Shown one piece after another: positions 56,699-64,000 of a DNA stretch of 64,000 nucleotides. The notes beneath the pieces are model-generated. The model had not been told where the DNA came from. It was given only the letters and a program-made list of their open reading frames with translations, and ran no database searches. The DNA lies in NCBI RefSeq assembly GCF_005885815.1, contig NZ_CP040602.1, positions 139,630-203,629 on the forward strand, read 5' to 3'. How positions within the stretch are numbered: the stretch's first letter is position 1; each line of letters starts with the position of its first letter. The position numbers and the translations under genes are program-made. The stretch is from Thiomicrorhabdus sediminis. GTDB lineage: Bacteria > Pseudomonadota > Gammaproteobacteria > Thiomicrospirales > Thiomicrospiraceae.

Positions 56699-57734
56699 TT
56701 TGATCTGGGTTATCGGCGACTGCATTAGATTCAGTTTTATTGCTGTCATTGGCATCTGCCTCAGCGTCTTTTTTGGTCTGCTTGCGTGATTCGTATTCAC
56801 GGTCAAGTTTGCTCATTTCTGAATCTATATTATCAAACTCTTCATCCCAATCGAAATCATCATCGACTTGATCGGCATAGCGGTTATCGAAAACCATGTC
56901 ATCTTTAGCGTTAGCAGAATCGGTCTGATAAGTGCTTTTAGTTGAGGGTTGTGGCTCTTCGCTGTCGTCTTCGGCATTGATATTGTTATCAGTTTTACGG
57001 CGCTTAATCACCCAGGCACCGACTAAAAGACCGACTTCAAACAGTAACCACATCGGTACGGCAAGTAGGGTCTGCGAAATAATATCGGGTGGAGTCAGCA
57101 ACATTCCCAGTACAAAGGCGCCAACAATGATATAAGGGCGGGCATGACTCATCTTATCAGGTGATGTCCAACCGGTCAGAATCAGCAATACCGTGACAAT
57201 CGGTACTTCAAAAGCCATACCAAAAGCAAAGAACATCTTGATTACGAAATCCAGATAGAGCGAGATATCTGTGGCGATGGTGACGCCTTCCGGTGCGGTT
57301 TGCGACAAGAAACCGAATACCAGTGGAAACACCACGTAATAGGCAAACAAGCCACCGGAATAGAACAAGAACGAGCTGAAGAACAGAATTGGCGCAACCA
57401 GCTGACGTTCATGCTTGTACAGTGCTGGGGCGATAAAGCGCCATAGCTGGTATAGCAAAAACGGCATGGCCAGATAGATAGCCAACACAAAACTTAACTT
57501 AAACGGTGTTAAGAAAGGTGATGCCACCGCTGTGGCAATCATACTCGTACCTTCGGGTAGGTAACGAGTCAGCGGTTCGGATATATAGGTATATATATCA
57601 TTGGCAAACGGAAACAGAATAAGAAAGAAAACGATAATGGCAAGAATGCCGCGAGTCAGACTGCTTTTTAAATCCAGCAGGTGCTGGACAAGCGTCATCT
57701 CTTTATCTTGAGGAGGTAGCGCCGAATTGCTCAT
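56658..57734 (-). CDS. tatC: Sec-independent protein translocase TatC with an extended acidic tail
   Basis: The 358-residue protein has six membrane helices in residues 20-245 and the family segment LLDLKSSLTRGILAI near the start. A further 110 or so residues follow the last helix, rich in Asp, Glu, Ser and Lys, and are probably disordered in the cytoplasm. E. coli TatC is about 258 residues. TatC with TatB binds twin-arginine signals such as those seen here in SoxC and the DUF1513 protein. It lies 5 bp after tatB. Confidence 0.93.
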   Translation of the reverse strand: MSNSALPPQDKEMTLVQHLLDLKSSLTRGILAIIVFFLILFPFANDIYTYISEPLTRYLPEGTSMIATAVASPFLTPFKLSFVLAIYLAMPFLLYQLWRFIAPALYKHERQLVAPILFFSSFLFYSGGLFAYYVVFPLVFGFLSQTAPEGVTIATDISLYLDFVIKMFFAFGMAFEVPIVTVLLILTGWTSPDKMSHARPYIIVGAFVLGMLLTPPDIISQTLLAVPMWLLFEVGLLVGAWVIKRRKTDNNINAEDDSEEPQPSTKSTYQTDSANAKDDMVFDNRYADQVDDDFDWDEEFDNIDSEMSKLDREYESRKQTKKDAEADANDSNKTESNAVADNPDQNEASGTSDKPKDK

Positions 57735-57739
57735 AGTCG

Positions 57740-58282
57740 TTAACTTTTATTATCTGCCGACGCTTTATCGCTTGGCTCTGTGCCACTTTGGCTTTCTGAA
57801 GGGGCGGTTTTGTTTTCCGTCATTTCCGGTTTAGCATCCTTGTCAGCATTTGCTGGAGCGGCTACAGGCCGAGCGCTTGCTTTGTTTGAATCACTATCCG
57901 CTTTAGGTAGGTTCGGTTGTGTCGGAGCGCGGTTAAATTGACTGCCCGCTTGGTTGACGTCGCCACCGAAAGGACGTTGGAACTGATCCATGTCCAATTC
58001 TTCGCCGGCATTACTGGCAGAAAAACCAGTGTTTAGATCACTCTGTAATTCTGCGCCAAGGCTGTCGATTTGCTTTTTTTCGTCTTCGAAATTTACCGAG
58101 TCATGAATTTCACGCAGAGTTTCCTGAACTTGACTGTCTTCCTTCATGGAATTGACAAAGCGACGCATCTTACCGGTGAACTGGCCTATTTTACGGGCCA
58201 CTTCAGGCATGCGTTCAGGACCGATTACCAATAAGGTGATAATCAGGATCAGCAGGATTTCAAGAAAACCGATATCAAACAT
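57740..58282 (-). CDS. tatB: Sec-independent protein translocase TatB
   Basis: The 180-residue protein has an N-terminal helix MFDIGFLEILLILIITLLVI with the family Glu, then GPERMPEVARKIGQ, an amphipathic helix, and a long Asn/Ser/Pro/Ala-rich tail. It forms the signal-peptide receptor with TatC. It follows tatA by 37 bp. Confidence 0.93.
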   Translation of the reverse strand: MFDIGFLEILLILIITLLVIGPERMPEVARKIGQFTGKMRRFVNSMKEDSQVQETLREIHDSVNFEDEKKQIDSLGAELQSDLNTGFSASNAGEELDMDQFQRPFGGDVNQAGSQFNRAPTQPNLPKADSDSNKASARPVAAPANADKDAKPEMTENKTAPSESQSGTEPSDKASADNKS

Positions 58283-58319
58283 GACGTCAATAACTCTGCA
58301 TTAATTCAAAGAATTAAGC

Positions 58320-58571
58320 TTAGTCTTTTTTCTCTTCAGTTTTTGCTGTAGCGTCGGCTTTTTTCTCTTCCGCTTTTACATCAAAAACGTTGTCACCGTC
58401 TTTGTCTTCAAGCTTCTTTTCGCCGTCTTTGTTTTCTTCTTCTTTAACTGCGTTTTTGAAGCCTTTGATCGCGCCGCCTAGATCGCTACCAACGTTACGT
58501 AAACGCTTAGCACCAAATAATACTAATACGATTGCAAGGATAATAAGTAATTGCCAAATGCTAATACCCAT
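58320..58571 (-). CDS. tatA: Sec-independent protein translocase TatA
   Basis: The 83-residue protein has the classical [20 protein letters not shown] membrane helix, FGAKRLRN hinge, [13 protein letters not shown] amphipathic helix and a Lys/Glu/Asp-rich tail. It oligomerises to form the transport path. It is the first gene of tatABC and lies 229 bp after hinT. Confidence 0.95.
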   Translation of the reverse strand: MGISIWQLLIILAIVLVLFGAKRLRNVGSDLGGAIKGFKNAVKEEENKDGEKKLEDKDGDNVFDVKAEEKKADATAKTEEKKD

Positions 58572-58761
58572 GGGTTTACTCCGTTTAATAAATTCTGTTA
58601 ACTATACGACAAATTTGGTCAGCCAACCTTCACAATAGTATTGAATGAATTGGCTTGGTAGAGTGTTTTTAAGGCTCTGTTTTTGGGTCGCTTTTTTAAG
58701 TGACCGCTAATGATACCAAATTCGCCAGAATGTCACACTTAAAAATAAGATTTTATTGGAA

Positions 58762-58784
58762 TTTGGCGTGTAACGCACGCCAAA
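58762..58784 (-). terminator. stem-loop between hinT and tatA
   Basis: TTTGGCGTG (58762-58770) and CACGCCAAA (58776-58784) form a perfect 9-bp stem around a 5-nt loop, 16 bp after hinT. There is no strong T tract in the minus-strand direction, so it may terminate partly or protect the his mRNA end. Confidence 0.55.
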
Positions 58785-58800
58785 CAATCTAGAGAGGGGG

Positions 58801-59124
58801 TTAATTGCCAATCAGATGAATGTGGATATGGAAAACTTCCTGTCCGCCGCTTTCGCCGGTATTGATCTGGGTTTTAAAGCCGTCAAGACCTTGTGATTGA
58901 GCCAGTTGTGGTAGCAATAACATCATGTGCCCCATGCAGTCCTTGTCTTCCGGCTGTAAATCAAACAAGGTGGGAATCGGTTTTTTTGGAATCACCAATA
59001 AATGCACTCGTGCCTTGGGGTTGATGTCCTTGATGACTATGCATTTTTCATCTTCGTAAACAATATCGGCAGGAATTTCACGATCAATGATTTTACTGAA
59101 TATTGTTTTTTCTTCGCTAACCAT
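58801..59124 (-). CDS. hinT: HIT-family nucleotide-binding protein (HinT-like)
   Basis: The 107-residue protein has the histidine triad motif FHIHIHLIGN at its C-terminus and the KIIDREIPADIVYEDE opening of HinT. It hydrolyses AMP-lysine-type phosphoramidates. ATG 59124 has GAGG upstream; the longer frame to 59286 is not used because it overlaps hisE. It is the last gene of the his cluster, 38 bp after hisE. Confidence 0.94.
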   Translation of the reverse strand: MVSEEKTIFSKIIDREIPADIVYEDEKCIVIKDINPKARVHLLVIPKKPIPTLFDLQPEDKDCMGHMMLLLPQLAQSQGLDGFKTQINTGESGGQEVFHIHIHLIGN

Positions 59125-59162
59125 GGCTGTTGTCCTCTTTTGGAGTTTTAGGTTATTAACGC

Positions 59163-59507
59163 TTACTCTTGTGGGCGACTTGCTTTTTCGGCATGTCCGG
59201 ATAGGCCGAAACGACGTTGGAGTTCTGTCGTAATATCGGCACTTGTTAAATTCTGTGAAGCAAGTAAAACCAGGGTGTGAAACCATAAATCGGCGATTTC
59301 ATAAACCAGATGCTCTTTGTCTTCATCAATATTGATGCTATGTTCAAGATCCTTGGCAGCCATAATGGTCTCATTGGCTTCTTCACCAACTTTCTTAAGA
59401 ATCTTTTCAATGCCTTTAGCATAAAGGCTGGCAACATAAGACTCATCTGGTGAATCCGCTTTACGCGCTTCAAGTACCTGATCCAGTTGTTGCAGAATAT
59501 CGCTCAT
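59163..59507 (-). CDS. hisE: phosphoribosyl-ATP pyrophosphatase
   Basis: The 114-residue protein catalyses the second step of histidine synthesis. The all-alpha pyrophosphatase signature [16 protein letters not shown] is clear with its Glu metal ligands. It overlaps hisF by 4 bp (ATGA). HisI, often fused to or next to HisE, is absent from the cluster. Confidence 0.95.
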   Translation of the reverse strand: MSDILQQLDQVLEARKADSPDESYVASLYAKGIEKILKKVGEEANETIMAAKDLEHSINIDEDKEHLVYEIADLWFHTLVLLASQNLTSADITTELQRRFGLSGHAEKASRPQE

Positions 59508-60277
59508 AGTCTTACCTCAATTCCTTGTTGCTGCATGGCCAGTTTGGCTTCTTCCACAGTGTGTTGACCAAAGTGGAAGATGCTTGCCGCCAGCACCGCT
59601 TCGGCATGGCCTTCGGTTACGCCATCTGCGAGATGTTTTAGTTCGCCGACGCCGCCCGAGGCGATAACCGGAATATTTACGCTATCGGCAATGGCGCGTG
59701 TCAAAGCCAGATCAAAACCGATTTTGGTGCCGTCGCGATCCATGCTGGTCAGAAGGATTTCACCGGCACCGTAGCTTTCCATTTTTTGTGCCCATTCGAT
59801 GGCATCGATGCCGGTCTCCTTACGGCCGCCGTGGGTGAAAATCTCCCATTTGTCGGCGTCGTTATCAGTGCTGACTTTTTTCGCATCAATGGCGACGACA
59901 ATGCACTGCGAACCGAACGCCTCGCAGGCTTCTTTGACAAACCCCGGGTTGAAAATTGCTGCCGAATTGATCGCGACCTTATCGGCACCCGCATTGAGCA
60001 TGGTGCGAATGTCGTCGACGCAACGAATGCCGCCGCCAACCGTTAGCGGGATAAATACTTGGCTGGCAACCTGTTCAACCATGTGCACCGTGGTGCCGCG
60101 GTTATCGGAAGTGGCGGTAATGTCCAAAAAGGTGATCTCGTCTGCGCCTTGTTTGTCATAGCGTTTAGCGACTTCTACCGGATCACCGGCATCACGAATA
60201 TCAACAAACTGTACACCTTTAACAACGCGACCGTTGTCGACATCCAAACAAGGGATAATGCGTTTTGCTAGACTCAT
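59504..60277 (-). CDS. hisF: imidazole glycerol phosphate synthase cyclase subunit
   Basis: The 257-residue (beta/alpha)8 barrel starts [21 protein letters not shown], with the catalytic Asp in LDVD, and the second catalytic Asp in [10 protein letters not shown]. It works with HisH to make IGP and AICAR. It lies 12 bp after hisA. Confidence 0.97.
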   Translation of the reverse strand: MSLAKRIIPCLDVDNGRVVKGVQFVDIRDAGDPVEVAKRYDKQGADEITFLDITATSDNRGTTVHMVEQVASQVFIPLTVGGGIRCVDDIRTMLNAGADKVAINSAAIFNPGFVKEACEAFGSQCIVVAIDAKKVSTDNDADKWEIFTHGGRKETGIDAIEWAQKMESYGAGEILLTSMDRDGTKIGFDLALTRAIADSVNIPVIASGGVGELKHLADGVTEGHAEAVLAASIFHFGQHTVEEAKLAMQQQGIEVRL

Positions 60278-60289
60278 AATCGGTTCTCG

Positions 60290-61030
60290 TTATTTCGGCG
60301 CCAGTTCATCGGAAAGTGCCTGGCCTTCTTGGAAATTTAAAGTGCCTTCATAGATAGCGCGGCCGGTAATGGCGCCGCTGACACCATCGGCCTCAATCGT
60401 CGCTAGACGACGGATATCGTCAAGATTGGTGATGCCGCCGGAGGCGATAATCGGGATATTGACCGCTTGTGCCAATGCTTGTGTGGCTTCGATATTGACG
60501 CCCTGCATCATGCCGTCACGACCGATATCGGTATAGATAATTGCCTCAACACCGTCGTTTTCAAACTGTTTGGCCAGAGATTTCACTTCGTAGTCGGTGA
60601 CTTCGGCCCAACCATTGATTGCCACCATGCCGTCCTTGGCATCAAGGCCAACCATAATATGTCCCGGGAAGGCTTTACAGGCTTCGGCAACGAATTCAGG
60701 GTTGTGTACCGCTTTGGTGCCGATGATGCAGTAGCTGACACCGGCCTTCAGGTAGGCTTCGATAGTTTCCAAGTCGCGAATACCACCACCGATTTGAATC
60801 GGTAGGTCAGGGTAGGCGGCACGAACCTGATATACCGCTTCGGCATTAACCGGTTTGCCGTCAAAGGCACCGTTTAGGTCAACCATGTGTAGACGACGTG
60901 CATCCTGGCTTACCCAACGTTCGGCCATGGCGACAATGTCACCGGAAAATACGGTAGCGTCTTCCATAACGCCTTGACGAAGGCGAACGCATTCGCCGTC
61001 TTTTAAATCGATTGCAGGAATTAATAGCAT
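60290..61030 (-). CDS. hisA: ProFAR isomerase
   Basis: The 246-residue barrel enzyme begins [20 protein letters not shown], with the catalytic Asp in AIDLKDG and the second in [10 protein letters not shown]. It is the paralogue of HisF and precedes it in the operon, 19 bp after hisH. Confidence 0.97.
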   Translation of the reverse strand: MLLIPAIDLKDGECVRLRQGVMEDATVFSGDIVAMAERWVSQDARRLHMVDLNGAFDGKPVNAEAVYQVRAAYPDLPIQIGGGIRDLETIEAYLKAGVSYCIIGTKAVHNPEFVAEACKAFPGHIMVGLDAKDGMVAINGWAEVTDYEVKSLAKQFENDGVEAIIYTDIGRDGMMQGVNIEATQALAQAVNIPIIASGGITNLDDIRRLATIEADGVSGAITGRAIYEGTLNFQEGQALSDELAPK

Positions 61031-61049
61031 AAATAAAAGCCTTTAGAAA

Positions 61050-61688
61050 TTATTGCCCGTTCCAGTCAAGGAAGTTTTTGAATAGCTGTAAACCGTGATC
61101 GGCGCTTTTTTCAGGGTGGGCTTGAATCGCAAAAATATTGTTGTGATTGAGAACCGATGGGAAAGTGATGCCATGAGTGGTCTCTCCGCCGATAAAATCA
61201 CGGTTTTCCGGTTCTACGTAATAGCTGTGAACAAAATAAAAACGACTGTCCTGCGGAATTTGATGCCACAGCGCGTGTTCACGGGTTTGATGGATCTGGT
61301 TCCATCCCATATGGGGAGTCTTCAGTGACGAGTCTGCGCCGAACTCAAAGTGTTTGACATTGCCTTTGATGACATCAAGGCAATCAATGCCTTGGTTCTC
61401 GTTGCTGTGACTCATTAATACTTGTAGACCCATGCAGATTCCCAGAAACGGTTTCTCTTTCGTCGCTTGCTGTACCGGGTGGATCATGCCGCTGTCCATT
61501 AAGGCGCCCATGCACGCTTTGGCGGCACCTTGGCCGGGAAAAATTACCGCATCAGCATCGACAATATCTTGTGGATTACTGGTAACCAGAATTTTTGTAT
61601 TGGCGGGTGCGACATGCTCGGCGGCTTTGGAAACGGAGCGTAGGTTGCCCATGCCGTAATCTACTACGGCAACCAGTTTTTGATCCAT
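61050..61688 (-). CDS. hisH: imidazole glycerol phosphate synthase glutaminase subunit
   Basis: The 212-residue glutaminase provides ammonia for HisF. The nucleophile Cys is in GICMGLQVL, and His-Glu in QAHPEKS; the N-terminus is VVDYGMGNLRSV. It starts one base after the hisB stop. Confidence 0.97.
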   Translation of the reverse strand: MDQKLVAVVDYGMGNLRSVSKAAEHVAPANTKILVTSNPQDIVDADAVIFPGQGAAKACMGALMDSGMIHPVQQATKEKPFLGICMGLQVLMSHSNENQGIDCLDVIKGNVKHFEFGADSSLKTPHMGWNQIHQTREHALWHQIPQDSRFYFVHSYYVEPENRDFIGGETTHGITFPSVLNHNNIFAIQAHPEKSADHGLQLFKNFLDWNGQ

Positions 61689-62276
61689 TTACAGGCTTCC
61701 TTTGGTAGATGGTGTCTTACCAGCCATGCGCTCATCAGCGGATAAAGCCATTCGCAATGCGCGGCCAAAAGCTTTAAAGATGGTTTCAGCCTGATGGTGT
61801 GCGTTGTAGCCGCGAATATTGTCAATATGCAAGCTCGCGTTGGCGTGGTTGACAAAGCCTTGGAAAAATTCCAACACCAATTGAGTTTCGAAGCTGCCGA
61901 TCTGTTCACGGGTGAAGTCGCAATGGAATTCCAGGCCAGGACGTCCTGACAGGTCGATGACGACGCGAGAGAGGGCTTCGTCCAATGGCACATAGGCATG
62001 GCCGTAGCGGGTAATGCCTTTCTTATCGCCAACCGCTTTGGCAATCGCTTGACCAAGAGTGATACCCACATCTTCGACTGTGTGGTGATCGTCAATATGC
62101 AGGTCGCCGTTGGCTTTGATATCCAGATCAATCATGCCGTGACGGGCGATTTGATCGAGCATATGTTCAAAAAACGGTACACCTGTATCCAATTTAGCTT
62201 CACCTTGGCCATCAAGATTGACGCTGATTTCGATTTGAGTCTCTAAAGTATCGCGTTTGACTGTCGCAGTGCGCAT
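61689..62276 (-). CDS. hisB: imidazoleglycerol-phosphate dehydratase
   Basis: The 195-residue enzyme is the single-domain form, without the phosphatase domain of E. coli HisB. Metal-binding His clusters are [21 protein letters not shown] and [13 protein letters not shown]. It is the first gene of the his operon. The upstream 402 bp (62277-62678) is shared with ccoN in the opposite direction; no his leader peptide is evident. Confidence 0.97.
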   Translation of the reverse strand: MRTATVKRDTLETQIEISVNLDGQGEAKLDTGVPFFEHMLDQIARHGMIDLDIKANGDLHIDDHHTVEDVGITLGQAIAKAVGDKKGITRYGHAYVPLDEALSRVVIDLSGRPGLEFHCDFTREQIGSFETQLVLEFFQGFVNHANASLHIDNIRGYNAHHQAETIFKAFGRALRMALSADERMAGKTPSTKGSL

Positions 62277-62519
62277 CGCTGAATTTCCTAAAGTTTTTAA
62301 ATTGGCAATATGATAACTGAAAAAGCATTAATTGGATATGTTAAGGCTTTGAAACTGCAATTTTTAGATGGTCGAATAAAATAAATTGATATAGGGGTAT
62401 AAATTATTTTTGGCTCCCATAAGTGGCTTGCAGATTCGCTTTCTGGGATAATTTGAAAGATTTTTTAAGCAAATCTTGACTTGTTATAAAGCCGTTTTAA
62501 GCCTAATTTACTGAAATTC

Positions 62520-62578
62520 TTGATGTAAGTTAACTTTTAATGGTCTTTTGCTTTGCCTACAAATTTAGTAGGTATAAT
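62520..62578 (+). promoter_or_regulatory. ccoN promoter with a possible FNR/Anr box
   Basis: A perfect -10 box TATAAT is at 62573-62578, with no good -35 hexamer at the usual spacing. TTGATGTAAGTTAA (62520-62533) matches 8 of the 10 fixed positions of the FNR consensus TTGATnnnnATCAA. Its centre would be about -58 from the predicted start, close to the usual class I position. cbb3 operons are commonly FNR/Anr-controlled. Confidence 0.5.
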
Positions 62579-62591
62579 GCGCGTTGAGGGG

Positions 62592-62643
62592 CTCTACCTG
62601 TCGGTAAACCGTTTAACGAAAATAAAAAAGCGGGCAGGTTGAG
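62592..62643 (+). other. possible structured leader of ccoN mRNA
   Basis: CTCTACCTG (62592-62600) and CAGGTTGAG (62635-62643) are complementary except for one T-T, with the small dyad CGGTAAACCG inside. It lies just downstream of the predicted transcription start and ends 19 bp before the ribosome site AAAGGGG. Confidence 0.35.
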
Positions 62644-62678
62644 GTGAATTATTAAGACTATAAAGGGGAATCCGGCTG

Positions 62679-64000
62679 ATGGATACTACAGCAAAACCAC
62701 AATATGATAATGGCGTGGTTAAGTATTTAACGGTAGGTGCGATTGTTTTCCTTGTGTTGGGTACTTTTTTCGGTACTTACGCAGCGGCAGAACTAGCGTG
62801 GCCAGTGTTAAACTTTGATATTGCGGAAATCACTTTTGCTCGACTACGTGTTATTCATACGAATACTGTAATCTTCGCATTTGGTGGTATGACATTAATG
62901 GCAACCGCTTTCTATACTGTTCAGAGAACGAACGGTGTCAGATTGTGGAGCAACAATATGGCTTGGTGGACAGCGATTTTGTTCACGATTGGTCTTCTAG
63001 CTACAGTGGTTTCTATCGGTTTAGGTATCACGACTGGTAAAGAATACCATGAGCAGGAATGGCCGCTAGCAATTGCGATCGCTGTTGTTTGGACAATGTA
63101 TACGTTCAACTTCATTATGACTATTGCATCACGTAATAAAGAAACACATCCAAGCGTTTACGTTTCGAACTGGTTCTTTATGGGGATGATGGTCATGATT
63201 ACATATCTATATGTAGTTAATGGTCTAGCAATTCCAGTATCTCTATTCCGTTCATACTCGCTATTCTCTGGTGTGCAAGATGCAATGATCCAGTGGTGGT
63301 GGGGGCATAATGCTGTAGGTTTCTTCCTAACAGCCGGTTTCCTTGCGATTATGTACTACTTTGTGCCTAAGCAGGCACAGCGTCCAATTTATTCTTACCG
63401 TCTATCTGTAATCCACTTCTGGGGTCTGATGTTCGGTTATGTATGGCTAGGTGCTCACCACCTTCAGTACACAGCTCTTCCAGACTGGACGGGTTCTTTG
63501 GGTGCGGTAATCTCACTAGCTATGATCATTCCTTCGTGGGGTGGTGCGCTTAACGGTATGTTGACCCTTTCGGGTGCTTGGGACCGTCTACGTACAGACT
63601 ATATCCTGCGTTTCTTGATTATCGCTTTGGCTTTCTACGCCATGTCGACTTTCGAAGGTCCGGTTATGGCGGCGAAAACTGTAAACGCGCTTTCACACTA
63701 TACTGACTGGACCGTCGGTCACGTTCACTCAGGTGCTCTTGGTTGGGTTGCGATGGTTTCTATCGGTGCGCTTTACCATATGGTAATGAAACTGTGGAAC
63801 ACAGAGATGTATTCAATGAAGTTGATCAATATTCACTTCTGGTTGGCGACGATCGGTGCGGTGTTCTATATTGTTGCGATGTGGGTGTCTGGGATTATGC
63901 AGGGTCTGATGTGGCGTGCTTATGATGAGTACGGTACTCTTGCGTATACTTTCGCGGAGTCTGTAGCAGCGATGCATCCTTATTATGTAATGCGTACATT
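62679..64000 (+). CDS. ccoN: cbb3-type cytochrome c oxidase subunit I (CcoN), 3' end outside the window
   Basis: The frame from ATG 62679 stays open to the window end, giving 440 residues of a protein of about 475. Successive membrane helices are clear. His ligands for haem and CuB include RVIHTNTVIFAFGG, WGHNAVGFFLT, WLGAHHLQYT and TVGHVHSGALGWV. CcoN is the catalytic subunit of the high-affinity oxidase that reduces O2 in microaerobic growth. Codon use is strongly biased as in soxCD. The ribosome site AAAGGGG lies about 10 bp upstream. ccoO and the other subunits presumably follow beyond the edge. Confidence 0.97.
   Translation, partial: MDTTAKPQYDNGVVKYLTVGAIVFLVLGTFFGTYAAAELAWPVLNFDIAEITFARLRVIHTNTVIFAFGGMTLMATAFYTVQRTNGVRLWSNNMAWWTAILFTIGLLATVVSIGLGITTGKEYHEQEWPLAIAIAVVWTMYTFNFIMTIASRNKETHPSVYVSNWFFMGMMVMITYLYVVNGLAIPVSLFRSYSLFSGVQDAMIQWWWGHNAVGFFLTAGFLAIMYYFVPKQAQRPIYSYRLSVIHFWGLMFGYVWLGAHHLQYTALPDWTGSLGAVISLAMIIPSWGGALNGMLTLSGAWDRLRTDYILRFLIIALAFYAMSTFEGPVMAAKTVNALSHYTDWTVGHVHSGALGWVAMVSIGALYHMVMKLWNTEMYSMKLINIHFWLATIGAVFYIVAMWVSGIMQGLMWRAYDEYGTLAYTFAESVAAMHPYYVMRT

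Overview
The window looks like chromosome from a sulfur-oxidising, chemolithoautotrophic gammaproteobacterium, most like Thiomicrospira, Hydrogenovibrio or Thiomicrorhabdus. This placement is an inference. It rests on soxCD (a Mo/haem sulfur dehydrogenase) with a molybdenum-cofactor operon beside it, a cbb3 oxidase gene at the right edge, an Mg-type HemB, MetE/MetR, and many c-di-GMP proteins. Base composition looks moderate throughout. I see no rRNA, tRNA, CRISPR array, prophage, transposase or insertion sequence.

Layout. 1-2656: the end of an unknown gene, a small membrane protein, a CinA-like molybdopterin-binding-fold protein and a BaiN/YhiN flavoprotein. 2727-6429: ppiC, then divergent metR and metE with a perfect MetR box between them. 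6530-9568: a copper/envelope-stress island with a Spy-like periplasmic protein, a SHOCT membrane protein and a CopB-type Cu ATPase broken by one missing G in a G tract. 9660-12547: an unknown gene, then a peroxiredoxin-glutaredoxin fusion preceded by a perfect OxyR half-operator, then glutathione reductase. 12894-20425: a six-gene iron operon behind tandem Fur-like boxes (imelysin, di-haem DUF1111, imelysin lipoprotein, DUF1513, Fe3+-binding protein, di-haem peroxidase). 20438-21997: two PilZ proteins and a gamma carbonic anhydrase. 22497-24674: katG, again with an OxyR-like site. 24768-26727: aroE and hemB on the minus strand.

27270-33530: soxC-soxD, then moaA-moaD-moaE-moeA-moaC. SoxC is a molybdoenzyme, so cofactor synthesis sits beside its user. 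The sox upstream region carries a tandem direct repeat and a dyad, and a roughly 105-bp imperfect palindrome follows soxD. 33573-39543: a globin-coupled diguanylate cyclase, a GIY-YIG protein, a DEAD-box helicase and a PAS-GGDEF-EAL protein. 39686-42219: TRAP permeases without a binding protein, and a lipoprotein. 42418-44706: priA. 44839-51878: a biotin cluster in the order bioB, bioF, DUF748 gene, bioH, bioC. 52128-54156: comF and a two-receiver GGDEF protein. 54159-58571: a zinc metallopeptidase, a secreted DUF255 thioredoxin-fold protein, and tatC, tatB, tatA. 58801-62276: the minus-strand operon hisB-hisH-hisA-hisF-hisE-hinT. 62679 to the end: ccoN, cut by the window edge.

How the genes fit together. 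SoxC carries an RRAFLK Tat signal and so depends on TatABC and on the Moa/MoeA pathway, and all three are encoded here. The prx-grx, gor and katG genes form a peroxide defence, and the first and last carry similar OxyR-like operators. The iron operon would feed haem, Fe-S and cbb3 synthesis. Two diguanylate cyclases, one EAL phosphodiesterase and two PilZ receptors point to active c-di-GMP signalling, one branch of it probably sensing O2 through haem.
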